Origin: Actinomyces sp. 432
GTDB lineage: Bacteria > Actinomycetota > Actinomycetes > Actinomycetales > Actinomycetaceae
NCBI RefSeq assembly: GCF_009930875.1
Contig: NZ_CP025249.1
Location: 1 to 64,000 of the forward strand
Direction: 5' to 3'
Length of the DNA: 64,000 nt
Positions 20,213 through 29,307 of the stretch are shown here, piece after piece. A program made the position numbers and the translations under genes. The notes beneath the pieces were generated by a model. The model did no database searches. It worked only from the letters and a program-made list of their open reading frames with translations, and was not told where the DNA came from. How positions within the stretch are numbered: the stretch's first letter is position 1; every line of letters starts with the position of its first letter.

Positions 20213-21534
20213 AGTGCCTCCTTTGAAGAGGTGGTTGACGCGACCGCTGAATCACGTGAGGCGCCCGGGTGCGCTGAAGCAAGGGTACCCGTCGTTAACA
20301 GCAGAGCGAGCAGGATCAGGATGATGACCACGATCCGGATGGTGCCGGCGGGCAGCCCGAACCGTTCCCTGCCGGAAGCGTGCCGGGTTGCCGCGTGACC
20401 GGCTTCGGGGGCGTCGGCGACGGCGGAGCGGGTCTGATCCGCAGCGGGGATGGAGCGGGTCGCGGTGGGCGGCTCCCGGTCCGCCTGCGCGCCGCCGACC
20501 GCGGTATGCGGCTGGTTCGCGGTCGGCTGCCCGCCTGCGCCCGCGTTGGTGCTGTTGCCGGTGGCGGCGTTCCCGGTGGCACCAGCGGCGCCGGTGGTAG
20601 CGGAGGTATCGGCGCCCCCGGCCGCAGAGCCGCCACTGCCGCCAGGGCGCTCGGCGCGCCTGCGCCCGGTGGCGCGCCAGGTGGGGGCCTGGCGCGGATC
20701 CCAGGACTCCGCCGGCAGGTTGACCACAATCCGGTCCAGGCGGCGGGCGAGCTCACGCGCGGTGCGGGGCCGGTCGGCGGCCTTCTTGGCGAGCAGCTCC
20801 ATGACCACCTCCCGTACCTGCTCCGGCAGATCGTCGGGCAGCGGTGGAACCGGCTGGTTGACATGGGCGAAGGCGATGTCAACCTGGGTGGAGCCGGTGA
20901 AGGGGCGCCGTCCGGCCAGTGCCTCGTAGGCGATGACCCCCAGCGCGTACAAGTCCCCGGACGGCGTTGCCATATTGCCCATGGCCTGCTCGGGGGCCAG
21001 GTATTGAGCCGTTCCCATGACCATGCCCGTGGCTGTCATGGGCCGCTGGTTGACGCCCATGGAAATGCCGAAGTCGGTGAGCTTGGCCAGCCCCTCCCGG
21101 TTGATCAGGATGTTCGAGGGCTTGACGTCCCGGTGCACGACGCCGGAGTCGTGCACCACCTGCAGGGCGCGGGCGACCTGTGCCAGGATCGGCAGGATCT
21201 CCTCCGGGGGCATGGTGCCCCGCTCGGCGAGGATGTCTGACAGGGCCCTGCCCTGCACCAGCTCCATGACGATCCAGCCGGAGCCGCGCCGCTCACCGGA
21301 GTCCAGGACCACGGCCAGGTTCGGGTGCCGCAGCCCCCGGGAGTTGGCGGCCTCGGCCCGCAGCCGGGACAGAAAGATCTCATCCCCGGCGAGCTCGGGA
21401 CGCAGGATCTTCGCCGCCACCGCGCGCCCGGAACGCAGGTCCGTGGCGCGCCACACCTCCCCCATGCCGCCCAGGGCGATGCGCTCTACCAGGCGGTAGC
21501 GCCCCTGCAGCTCCAGTCCAGGCTCGGGTTTCAC
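20209..21534 (-). CDS. pknA: Ser/Thr protein kinase PknA
   Basis: A 441-residue kinase that in mycobacteria acts with PknB on division and wall-synthesis proteins. The kinase domain has ALGGMGEVW, VAAKIL, HRDVKPSN, DFGISMG and TAQYLAPEQAMG. A long Gly/Ala/Thr-rich linker (about 270-390) precedes one C-terminal membrane helix (TIRIVVIILILLALLLTTG) with a short outside tail and no PASTA repeats. That is the PknA layout. It overlaps pbpA and pknB by 4 nt each. Confidence 0.95.
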   Translation of the reverse strand: MKPEPGLELQGRYRLVERIALGGMGEVWRATDLRSGRAVAAKILRPELAGDEIFLSRLRAEAANSRGLRHPNLAVVLDSGERRGSGWIVMELVQGRALSDILAERGTMPPEEILPILAQVARALQVVHDSGVVHRDVKPSNILINREGLAKLTDFGISMGVNQRPMTATGMVMGTAQYLAPEQAMGNMATPSGDLYALGVIAYEALAGRRPFTGSTQVDIAFAHVNQPVPPLPDDLPEQVREVVMELLAKKAADRPRTARELARRLDRIVVNLPAESWDPRQAPTWRATGRRRAERPGGSGGSAAGGADTSATTGAAGATGNAATGNSTNAGAGGQPTANQPHTAVGGAQADREPPTATRSIPAADQTRSAVADAPEAGHAATRHASGRERFGLPAGTIRIVVIILILLALLLTTGTLASAHPGASRDSAVASTTSSKEAL

Positions 21535-23024
21535 TGATCCACCGCCGCATCAATGACGGAGGCGGCTATCGGTCCCGCAACTGAGCCGCCGGTACCGGTG
21601 GTGGCAGTCTGCTCGCCGCCGTCCAGGACGACGGCGAGGGCGATCGTGGGCTTGGAGATATCGGTGCCGGCGAAGCCGACGAACCAGGTGACCGGACCGC
21701 CCTCGGCCGAGCCCGTCTCGGCGGTGCCGGTCTTGCCGGCCACGGTCACCCCGGCCACCTGCGCCGTGGTGCCGGTGCCGTCGGTAACCACCTGCTGCAT
21801 CATCTCCGACAGGGTCTGCGCCGTGCTGGAGTCGATCGGCGTGCGTGCGACGGACGGCGAGGTGGTGGAGACGACTGACAGGTCCGAGTCCAGTGCCTGC
21901 GAGATCAGGTACGGGGTCATCTGCTTACCGCCGTTGGCGATGGTTGCCGCCACCGAGGCCATCATCAGCGGGGTGGTCCGCACCGACGCCTGCCCAATGC
22001 CGGCCATGGCGGTCTGTGCCTGCGAGTCGTTGGCCGGATAGATGGACGGGGTGACCGTGAGAGGTATCTCCAGGTTCTCCCCGAAGCCCCAGTTGGCGGC
22101 CTCGGTGGCCAGCTCCTCGTCGCCCACGTCCATGGCCAGCTGGGCGAAGGGAGTGTTGCAGGACTCGGCGAAGGCGTAGGTGAGTGTGACCTTGCCGTTC
22201 CCGCAGGACTCACCGGCGTAATTGGACAGGGCGTGGTTTGTGCCCGGCAGGGTCAGGGTGTCCGGTGCCTCCACCTCGGTGGAGGCACCGGCCGTTCCGG
22301 TACGCAGGGCGGCGGCCATGGTCAGGATCTTGAAGGTCGAGCCGGGTGCGTACAGGTCACCGGCGATGGCCCGGTTGCTCAGCGGCTTGGCGGGGTCAGC
22401 GGCCAGGGTATCCCAGGCGGACTGGGCGGTGTCGGCGTCGTGGGAGGCCAGCAGGTTGGGGTCGTAGGAGGGTGAGGAGACCATTGCCAGGATCGCACCG
22501 GTGGAAGGGTCGATGGCGACGACGCTGCCCCGGCGGCCACCCAGGGCGTCCCAGGCGGCCTGCTGCACCTGCGGGTCGATGGTCAGCTTGATGGCACCGC
22601 CCTGCTGGGTCTCGCCGGTGATCAGGGACTTGATGCGGCTGGAGAACAGGGAGGGGTCCTCCCCGTTGAGCACGGGGTTGGCAGCCAGCTCCAGGCCGGT
22701 CATGGAGGAGAAGGAGGTGGAGAAGTAGCCGGTGACCGGGGCGTACAGCTCCCCGCCCGGATAGGTGCGCTGGTAGGTGTAAGCGTCGTCGGAGGCCTGA
22801 GAGTCGGCAATCACGGTGTCGCCCGCCAGCATCTGCCCGCGGTCGGTGCCGAACTGGGCGTAGACCATGCGCGAGTTGCGCGCGTCCGTCGTCAGGGTGC
22901 CCTGCCGGGAGGATGACTCCCACAGTGCTGGGCGGCTCAGGCCCTGGACGCTGGTCAGTGAAGCCGCCAGCGCAAGCATCATGACTAGCACTAGGACAGT
23001 GACTTGTCGTATCTGCCGGTTCAT
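21531..23024 (-). CDS. pbpA: Class B penicillin-binding protein PbpA
   Basis: A 497-residue monofunctional transpeptidase that cross-links peptidoglycan. One N-terminal membrane anchor (VLVLVMMLALAASLTSV) is followed by a dimerisation-type region and the transpeptidase domain. Active-site motifs: S229xxK232 in PGSTFKIL, SCN in AESCNTPFAQ, and KTGT at 431. It is paired with rodA, its usual SEDS glycosyltransferase partner. The gene overlaps both neighbours by 4 nt. Confidence 0.95.
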   Translation of the reverse strand: MNRQIRQVTVLVLVMMLALAASLTSVQGLSRPALWESSSRQGTLTTDARNSRMVYAQFGTDRGQMLAGDTVIADSQASDDAYTYQRTYPGGELYAPVTGYFSTSFSSMTGLELAANPVLNGEDPSLFSSRIKSLITGETQQGGAIKLTIDPQVQQAAWDALGGRRGSVVAIDPSTGAILAMVSSPSYDPNLLASHDADTAQSAWDTLAADPAKPLSNRAIAGDLYAPGSTFKILTMAAALRTGTAGASTEVEAPDTLTLPGTNHALSNYAGESCGNGKVTLTYAFAESCNTPFAQLAMDVGDEELATEAANWGFGENLEIPLTVTPSIYPANDSQAQTAMAGIGQASVRTTPLMMASVAATIANGGKQMTPYLISQALDSDLSVVSTTSPSVARTPIDSSTAQTLSEMMQQVVTDGTGTTAQVAGVTVAGKTGTAETGSAEGGPVTWFVGFAGTDISKPTIALAVVLDGGEQTATTGTGGSVAGPIAASVIDAAVDQ

Positions 23025-24528
23025 GCGCTGCCCTCCTTAGGTGCTGGCTGCGCGGGCGTGAAGGCGGGCGGGCCGTCGCTAGCTTCAGCGTCCGCGGCGT
23101 CGTCGGCGTCACGCACCCGCTTGCGCAGCGAGGAGGGCAGCTCCGCAGTGTCGATGATGCGGGGGGCGGCGGCGGTGGGGCGGCGGGCGGCGTCGGACAG
23201 GCGTACCAGTAGCGCCAGGATGATCCAGTTGGCAATCAGGGAGGAGCCGCCATAGGCGAGGAAGGGGGTGGTCAGTCCCGTAAGCGGGATCAGGCGCGTG
23301 ACACCTCCGACTACGACGAACACCTGCAGGGCGATGGTGAAGGACAGGGCGGTCGCCAGCAGCTTGCCGAAGCCGTCCCGCAGGGCCAGGGCCGTGCGCA
23401 GCCCCCGCTGCACCAGGATCAGGTAGAGCATGAGGATGGCGAGCGTGCCCGTCAGCCCCAGCTCCTCCCCGAGGGAGGCGACGATGAAGTCGGAGTTGGC
23501 GAAGGTGGTCAGGTTCGGGTAGCCCTCACCCCAGCCGGTGCCCATCAGCCCGCCGTAAGCCATGCCGAACAGGCCGGTCACCAGCTGCCAGGAGCCGCCC
23601 GGCATCTCGTAGACGCCCGGGTCCATGGCGTTGAGCCAGGCGGTGATGCGCTGCTGCACGTGCGCCAGGTGGGTGGCCGCGAACCATGCCGCCGGCACGA
23701 ACAGTGCCGCACCGATAAGCAGCCAGCTGGGCCGGTCCGTGGCCACGTACAGGGTGACCACGAACAGTCCGAACAGCAGCACCGAGGAGCCCAGGTCCCG
23801 CTGGAGCACCAGCACCAGGATGCTGACGCCCCACACCACCAGCAGGGGCGCCAGGTGGCGGGCGCGCGGCAGGTTCACCCCCAGCACGCGGCGGCCCGCC
23901 AGGGCCAGGTTGTCCCGGTTGGACACCAGGAAGGAGGCGAAGAAGATCGCCAGCGCCACCTTGGTCAGCTCCGCCGGCTGGAAGGACATCGGCCCCAGCC
24001 GGATCCAGATGCGGGCGCCGTTGATCTCCGTGCCCAGCCCGGGCACGAACGGCAGCACCAAGAACCCCAGACCGCCCCACATGGCCAGGTGATCCCAGCG
24101 GCGCAGTAACCGGTAGTCACGCACCAGAAGCACCAGGCAGAACAGGAATACACCGAGCGCGGTCCACACCGCCTGCTTGGGCCCATAGTCGTGGGTCTGC
24201 CCCAAGCGCTCATAGGACATGTCCAGCCGGTGGATCATTGCCAGCCCGATGCCATTGAGGGCGACCGCCGTCGGCAGCAGTACCGGATCCGCCCAGGGGG
24301 CGGTACGCCGCACCCACAGGTGCACCACCAGGCACACCGCTGCGAGGGCGGCGGCGAGCTGAAGCGACTGGGCGGGGAGGAGCCAGTGCGGTTGATGGCG
24401 GTGAGCACGAACGCCGCCAGGCCGATGACCAGAGCAATGATGAGTAGCCCGGCCTCGGCCCAGCGGCCCGTGCTCTGGGCCGACGCCGAACTCGGCACCG
24501 GTGCGGGGCGGAAGGTGGGTGAACTCAT
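23021..24528 (-). pseudogene. rodA: rodA/ftsW SEDS protein, apparent frameshift
   Basis: SEDS proteins polymerise glycan strands with a class B PBP. The start at 24528 overlaps pstP by 4 nt and gives a good N-terminus with one helix (AGLLIIALVIGLAAFVLTAI), then NRTG. From there the family continues only in another frame (PAQSLQLAAALAAVCLVVHL, then AVALNGIGLAMIHRLD and the full SEDS core to 23021). The span is 1508 nt, one short of a multiple of three. Adding one base to the GGGG run near 24374-24377 (plus strand) restores 502 residues. Because the gene is normally important and sits in a coupled operon, a sequencing error is likelier than a dead gene. Confidence 0.85.
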
Positions 24529-26078
24529 GCAGCAGATCCCTCAGCAGGGCCCCCGGCAGGTCCTTCAGCGGGTATCGCGCCAGGATCCGGCTGCCCCGGC
24601 TGCCGTTGGGACGCCTGGGGTGACCGCACCGGCTGGGTGCTCCCCAGGGCGCGGGTTGAGGAGGAGGACGCCGTGCGCGTCGCGCTCGCGGACGGCGTGG
24701 GTCGCTGGGTCTGCGCCGGGGAGTTAGTCGGTGCGGGAGTGGGAGAGCGGGTCGGCGTCGGCTCCGGTGTGGGCTGTTCCTCTGGAACGTCCACCAGGTT
24801 GTCCATCACCGTGGTGCGCACGTACTGGCGGGCCGCATCCAGGGAGGGCTGCTGCACCGTTCGCTCGAGCTTGGCCAGGATCTGCTCGTTGAGCTCATCC
24901 ACGCCGGGCCGGCTGTAGGTCTGCACCACGTGGCTGAGCGAGAACGGTCCGACCGACTGGGGTATGCCCTGGTAGATGGCGATCTGGCCGTTCAGGGTGG
25001 TCACGTAGTACTGGGACTGGGTCCACTGGTACCCCAGTGCCCCGGATCCTAGGAGGGCCAGGAGCAGGATCAGGGAGGCGATCGCGGAACGCAGCCGGCG
25101 TACGCGGCGCCGGGCGAGCTCGGTGCGGGCCTGGGCGGCGACGGCCTCCTCCTCGGCGGTGTCGGTGGGCGGGGGTGTGGAGTCCAGGCCGGCCACCAGG
25201 GCGGCGGCCTTGGCGGCCGGCGTGGTGGCCTCTACGGGCTCGGCCGGCTCCGGGGAGGAATGCGAATTGTTGCCGGTGGCGGCCTGGTGCAGGCGGGCGC
25301 GCCGGTTGGCCGCGGAGCCCACGATCTGGGTATCGGTTTGCGGCTGGGGGTCGTCGTCGACGACGTCGAACACCACCACGGTGACGTTGTCCGGTCCGCC
25401 GGCCCGCAGGGCAAGGTCGATGAGCTGGTCGCCGACCTGGCCGGGATCCTCCACGGTGGCCAGCACTTCCCCGATCGTCTCGGCGGAGACGGGACCACTC
25501 AGGCCGTCGGAGCACAGCAGCCAGCGGTCGCCGGGCACTGCCTCGCGGATGGACTCGTCCAGCTGGACCTCACCCTCGGCGTCGCCCAGTACGCGCAGCA
25601 GCACTGAGCGCTGGGGGTGCCGACGCGCCTGGTCGCGCGTGAGCCTGCCGGTCTCCACCAGGTACTCCACGAAGGTGTGGTCGGTGGTGACCTGGGTGAG
25701 CTCGCTGTCGCGCAGCAGGTAGGCGCGCGAGTCGCCCACATGCACCATGGCGAGCTTGTTGCCGGAGCGCATTACGGCGATGCAGGTGGTCCCCAGGCCG
25801 GCCAGGTCGGGGTTGTCGCTGGACAGGGAGATGAGGTCGCTGTGTGCCTCCTGCACGGCGTCGCGCAGCAGGTCGAGGAGCTCCCCGGCCTGGTGGGAGT
25901 CGGCGTCCAGGGGCACCAGGTGCTCAACCGCTACTGCGGAGGCGATATCTCCGCCGGCGGGTCCGCCCATGCCGTCGCACAGCAGCATCAGGTGCGGGCC
26001 GGCATAGCCCGAGTCCTGGTTGGAGGCGCGCACCAGCCCGACGTCACTCCTGGCGGCGTAGCGCAGGGAGATGGTCAT
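24525..26078 (-). CDS. pstP: PP2C-type Ser/Thr phosphatase PstP
   Basis: The 517-residue phosphatase reverses PknA/PknB phosphorylation. The cytoplasmic PP2C domain (1-235) shows RSDVGLVRASNQDS, LLCDGMGGPAGGD, VGDSRAYLLR, LLCSDGLSG and GGPDNVTVVV, with the metal-binding aspartates in place. An Ala-rich linker precedes one membrane helix (AIASLILLLALLGSGALGY, about 335), then an outside domain and a Pro/Thr/Ser-rich tail. It overlaps fhaB and rodA by 4 nt. Confidence 0.95.
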   Translation of the reverse strand: MTISLRYAARSDVGLVRASNQDSGYAGPHLMLLCDGMGGPAGGDIASAVAVEHLVPLDADSHQAGELLDLLRDAVQEAHSDLISLSSDNPDLAGLGTTCIAVMRSGNKLAMVHVGDSRAYLLRDSELTQVTTDHTFVEYLVETGRLTRDQARRHPQRSVLLRVLGDAEGEVQLDESIREAVPGDRWLLCSDGLSGPVSAETIGEVLATVEDPGQVGDQLIDLALRAGGPDNVTVVVFDVVDDDPQPQTDTQIVGSAANRRARLHQAATGNNSHSSPEPAEPVEATTPAAKAAALVAGLDSTPPPTDTAEEEAVAAQARTELARRRVRRLRSAIASLILLLALLGSGALGYQWTQSQYYVTTLNGQIAIYQGIPQSVGPFSLSHVVQTYSRPGVDELNEQILAKLERTVQQPSLDAARQYVRTTVMDNLVDVPEEQPTPEPTPTRSPTPAPTNSPAQTQRPTPSASATRTASSSSTRALGSTQPVRSPQASQRQPGQPDPGAIPAEGPAGGPAEGSAA

Positions 26079-26530
26079 GGCCGCAGCTCCAAGGTGGTCT
26101 GGCCGATTCGCACCGGCACTCCTACAGGCAGTTCAACGGCACCGTACACGGGGCGCCCCGCCAGCGTGGTGCCGTTCGTGGAGGACAGGTCCTCCAGCCA
26201 CCAGGCGCCATCCTTGGGGAATACGCGGGCGTGCCGGGAAGAGGCGTAGGAGTCGTTGAGCACGAGTGTGCAGTTCTGGTCGCGGCCGATGGTGATGGAA
26301 GTGGGCGTCAACGGCACCATGGAACCTGCCAGGGGGCCCTCGGTGATTACCAGGCGGGTGGGTCCGCGGTTCCGGCCGGCTGGGGATGACTCACGGGTGG
26401 AGCGGCGCCGGGCCGGGGCTGTGGAGACGTCGGCGACGTCGCGGCGCAGCGCGCGTACCACGAGGAAGACGAAAACCCACAGCAGGACTAGGAAACCCAG
26501 TCGGGCGATGGTGAATGCGAGCTCACTCAC
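26075..26530 (-). CDS. fhaB: FHA-domain protein FhaB (FipA)
   Basis: A 151-residue protein with an N-terminal membrane helix (GFLVLLWVFVFLVVRALR, about 12-29) and a C-terminal FHA domain that binds phosphothreonine. FHA core motifs are visible: TIGRDQNCTLVLND, SSRHARVF, DLSSTNGT. In mycobacteria FhaB/FipA links the kinases to FtsZ and division. The gene joins fhaA and pstP by 4-nt overlaps. Confidence 0.94.
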   Translation of the reverse strand: MSELAFTIARLGFLVLLWVFVFLVVRALRRDVADVSTAPARRRSTRESSPAGRNRGPTRLVITEGPLAGSMVPLTPTSITIGRDQNCTLVLNDSYASSRHARVFPKDGAWWLEDLSSTNGTTLAGRPVYGAVELPVGVPVRIGQTTLELRP

Positions 26531-27234
26531 CCGTTGGTCCCTGTGCCCTGCGTGCCGTCCCAGAACATGATCCGGGTGCGTCCGATTGTGAGTGTGTTGC
26601 CGTCCAGGAGGGTGGCGGCGTCGACCCGGTGGCCCTCGACGAAGGTGCCGTTGGTGGAGCCGAGATCCGTGGCAATGGCGTGGCCCTGGGTCAGCCGGAT
26701 CTCCAGGTGGCGGCGGGAGACGCCGGAGTCGTCCACGATGATGTCAGCCTCGCTGCCGCGGCCGATCACGGTGACGGGACCGGTAAGCAGGTAGCGCTGC
26801 CCGTCGATGTCCAGGATGGGGTGGGTTGGGGAGGCGGTGGCGGCGGCAGCGGGGGCGGCGGCTCCGCGGCGGGTGGAGGACTCGATCTCGATCATGGGGG
26901 GTGTGAGGCGCTCGTCCGCCAGGAAGGAGACGTCGACCGGGCCGACGAATGAGTAGCCCTGCTCGCCGGCGTGGGTGGTGGTCACTTCCTCCATCTGCCG
27001 GACCACTTCATCCATGCCCCAGGTGCCCAGGTGCTCAACGTCGCTGGGGGCCAGGTGGATGCGGAACACGTTGGGCACCACGGAGCGGTCGCGGGCGAAG
27101 GAGGCGGCGCGCTTGTCCATTGTCTCCCGCAGCTTAGAGGCGATCTCTATGGGTTCAACGTCGTCGGAGAACCGGGACATGGCCCGATTGGCGACGTTGC
27201 CGACGCCCTTCTCGAACTTGTCCAGGAAACCCAT
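26527..27234 (-). CDS. fhaA: FHA-domain protein FhaA (DUF3662)
   Basis: The 235-residue protein has an N-terminal DUF3662 domain (MGFLDKFEKGVGNVANRAMS onward, to about 120), an Ala-rich linker and a C-terminal FHA domain (TVIGRGSEADIIVDDSGVSR, DLGSTNGTFVEG). In mycobacteria FhaA binds phosphorylated kinases and the flippase regulator MviN, tuning peptidoglycan synthesis at poles and septum. It is the first gene of the operon fhaA-fhaB-pstP-rodA-pbpA-pknA-pknB, so the operon promoter should lie in 27235-27400 on the minus strand. This is shorter than mycobacterial FhaA. Confidence 0.94.
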   Translation of the reverse strand: MGFLDKFEKGVGNVANRAMSRFSDDVEPIEIASKLRETMDKRAASFARDRSVVPNVFRIHLAPSDVEHLGTWGMDEVVRQMEEVTTTHAGEQGYSFVGPVDVSFLADERLTPPMIEIESSTRRGAAAPAAAATASPTHPILDIDGQRYLLTGPVTVIGRGSEADIIVDDSGVSRRHLEIRLTQGHAIATDLGSTNGTFVEGHRVDAATLLDGNTLTIGRTRIMFWDGTQGTGTNG

Positions 27235-27560
27235 GGACTACCTCCCCGTGTGCTTTGGAGCGGCTGCGGCGGCGCCGCTGCCGTCCGCGAGGCGGGCGAC
27301 TGCCCGGCCCGCGGCCTGATCGGGCCACGATACCGGCACTGCCCGAGGACGGTGTGCATATGGGCAGGATTCCAGAGGTGACCTGGCCCAATGGTAGCTG
27401 CTGTGGCCCGCGTGACGGGAAGACCAGTACGACGGCTGTGTTGCGATCAGGGTTGCAGGCATTGTGGATACTAGGCGAAACAGGCCCCGGTTGTCGCGGG
27501 GCTGCGCAGGGGCGGACGATGGCGGGTGAGCGGTTTCACGGCTGTGAGTGGCGAACTGGA

Positions 27561-27591
27561 TTGGACGCGGGCACCGAGTTGCCGATAGCAT
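27561..27591 (+). promoter_or_regulatory. Candidate promoter for tRNA-Leu
   Basis: TTGGAC (27561-27566) and TAGCAT (27586-27591) with a 19-bp spacer, 12 nt before the tRNA gene. By eye only. No gene was found in 27235-27560. Confidence 0.4.
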
Positions 27592-27603
27592 GAGATCACT
27601 CAA

Positions 27604-27687
27604 GCGCGAGTGGCGGAATTGGTAGACGCGCACGGTTCAGGTCCGTGTGATCTTGCGATCATGGGGGTTCGAGTCCCCCCCCGCGCA
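27604..27687 (+). tRNA. tRNA-Leu (CAG)
   Basis: An 84-nt class II tRNA: acceptor GCGCGAG with CCCGCGC (one A-C mismatch at the sixth pair), D-loop TGGCGGAATTGGTAGACGCG, anticodon CAG in GGTTCAGGTCC, a long variable arm (GTGATCTTGCGATCAT) and T-loop GGGTTCGAGTCCC. CCA is not encoded. Confidence 0.95.
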
Positions 27688-27691
27688 CGGA

Positions 27692-27724
27692 AAAGGCCCG
27701 GGCCAACTGTTGGTCCGGGCCTTT
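27692..27724 (+). terminator. Rho-independent terminator after tRNA-Leu
   Basis: AAAGGCCCGGGCCA (27692-27705) pairs with TGGTCCGGGCCTTT (27711-27724) around a 5-nt loop with one G-U pair. The flanking A and T runs make it usable from both strands, so it may also end the minus-strand VanZ gene. Confidence 0.9.
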
Positions 27725-27738
27725 GTTGTGCTCCATCG

Positions 27739-28230
27739 TCATGCTCTGTGGGATCGTCCCGGGTGCTGCCGGCGCTCCGGCCGGCGCCGGTGCAGCAGCA
27801 TTCCGGCCAGTGCGGCCCCCACCCAGGCGCCGACGCCGTTTTGAAGAATGTTGGCAAATGAGGGGCGGCGGTCCAGACCCGGAGCCACCCACTGCGCGAG
27901 CTCTGCCCCCAGGCCCACGGCACAGCCTGCCAGCGCCCAGGCCCACCAGGGCACTCGCGGCCAGCCAAGCGTGGCCAGGAGGGTCAGGGGTGCGAGCATG
28001 ATCAAGTTCAGCAAGATGTCCTTGCCGCGCAGTGTCAGGAACCATGGTCCCAGTCCGTCCTTGAACGCGGCGATGTCATCCCCCGATGGCCACAGCACGG
28101 CCACCAGAACGACGCCGAAGTAAAGCGCGGCCAGGGCGCGGGCGGCGCTGCCGGTGCGAGTAGCCGAGCGGGCAGTGCCGGCCTGTTCGGCGTCGGCGGG
28201 TGGAACCCGGGGCTTGTCAGGGATGGTCAC
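27739..28230 (-). CDS. VanZ-like family membrane protein
   Basis: A 163-residue protein with four predicted membrane helices and the VanZ-like motif set: KDILLNLIMLAPLTLL (N-L-x-F/L type), GLGAELAQW and RPSFANILQNGVGAWVGAAL. VanZ domains occur in teicoplanin resistance but most such proteins are of unknown role, so no resistance is inferred. The GTG at 28230 gives a hydrophilic 25-residue leader. It lies 10 nt after the phosphoribosyltransferase gene and is probably co-transcribed with it. Confidence 0.85.
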   Translation of the reverse strand: MTIPDKPRVPPADAEQAGTARSATRTGSAARALAALYFGVVLVAVLWPSGDDIAAFKDGLGPWFLTLRGKDILLNLIMLAPLTLLATLGWPRVPWWAWALAGCAVGLGAELAQWVAPGLDRRPSFANILQNGVGAWVGAALAGMLLHRRRPERRQHPGRSHRA

Positions 28231-28239
28231 GCTGGCTCC

Positions 28240-28842
28240 TCAGCCTCCGATGTGGTCGGCAGCGCACTGGTTGGCGGTATTCCGCTCCAGGGAGGAGGCG
28301 GTAATGACAGGCAGCACCGACCAGGGGAAGTTGATCCACTTGTCGGTCACCCGCCAGCAGTAGTCGGGCTCGACGAGGCTGTGCGGCTTGCGGTAGATCA
28401 CCGCGCTGCGTGCATCCACGGCCATGGTCTCACCGCCCAGGTCCAGGCCCTGGTGCTGCAGCAGCTCCATCACCATCTTCAGGGTCTTGCCGGAGTCGGC
28501 GACGTCGTCGACCACCAGCACCTTCTTGCCCGGAAGGTCGGAGGCGTCCATGAGCGGCGGGAGGACCACCGGCTCGGCCAGGGTCTGGCCGACCCCGGTG
28601 TAGAACTCGACGTTGACTGTGCCCATCGCCTTGACGCCGATCGCGTAGCCGATGGCGCCGGCGGGGATCAGGCCGCCGCGGGCGATGGCGATGATCAGGT
28701 CCGGCACCCAGCCGGAGGCCACGATCTGTGCGGACAGCTCGCGTTCGGCGCGGCCGAACAGCTCCCAGGTCAGTTCCTCGCGGTCGGGGGCGGTGGTGGC
28801 GCCGTCGTCGAAGGTGGTCGGGGGCTTAGTCGCGTCGGTCAC
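28240..28842 (-). CDS. Phosphoribosyltransferase
   Basis: A 200-residue type I phosphoribosyltransferase-fold protein. The PRPP-binding loop is VLVVDDVADSGKTL. A hydrophobic hood (DLIIAIARGGLIPAGAIGYA) and a C-terminal YRKPHSLVEPDYCWRVTDKW region resemble the guanine/hypoxanthine/xanthine PRT group (Gpt-like). The exact base cannot be assigned. The GTG at 28842 is the only reasonable start. The C-terminal 20 residues are extra to the core. Confidence 0.85.
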   Translation of the reverse strand: MTDATKPPTTFDDGATTAPDREELTWELFGRAERELSAQIVASGWVPDLIIAIARGGLIPAGAIGYAIGVKAMGTVNVEFYTGVGQTLAEPVVLPPLMDASDLPGKKVLVVDDVADSGKTLKMVMELLQHQGLDLGGETMAVDARSAVIYRKPHSLVEPDYCWRVTDKWINFPWSVLPVITASSLERNTANQCAADHIGG

Positions 28843-28990
28843 TTAGCGAATCGTAGCGGCCCGTATCGGCCCGACCCGCGTGTGTCGCGGATTGGGCGAC
28901 GTCGTTCCGCCGGGGCCGAATCGCGGGAGTCTTTCGGTTTGGGGTGCGGGTGGTTCGTCGCCGTGTATTGCGCTGGGCGGCGACCGTGAG

Positions 28991-29110
28991 TGTCAAAATC
29001 TATGATAAACGGGTCCGGCGACGTCGACGGCGACGCACGAAACGTTGGAATCATGCGGGCGCCGAATCGCGCCAGGAGGTGACGACGCGCGTTTGTCATC
29101 GATTTTGACA
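28991..29110. repeat. 120-bp element with 21-bp terminal inverted repeats
   Basis: TGTCAAAATCTATGATAAAC (from 28991) matches the reverse complement of the right end GTTTGTCATCGATTTTGACA (29091-29110) at 19 of 21 positions including the flanking CG. The 78-bp interior is GC-rich with no gene. It looks like a MITE or a long hairpin and is a single copy in this window. Confidence 0.65.
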
Positions 29111-29307
29111 CCGCACCCCTGGGAGGCCGCCGTCGTGCAGCCCGCCAGGGGCGTCTTCCGGTGACGGCTCGTCATGAACCGCGACGTGCGTCTACCCCGG
29201 GAACCGTCTGGCCTGATCCACCGCCCGAGTGCGTACATCTCCCGCCCCTCCGGGACGCGTCCCACCAGCGCGGCGACCTTCAGCAGGCGCCCGCGCCGGC
29301 TTGTCGG

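Noticed and set aside
27739..28230. Glycopeptide resistance gene
   Set aside because: VanZ-like domains are widespread; no other van genes are present.
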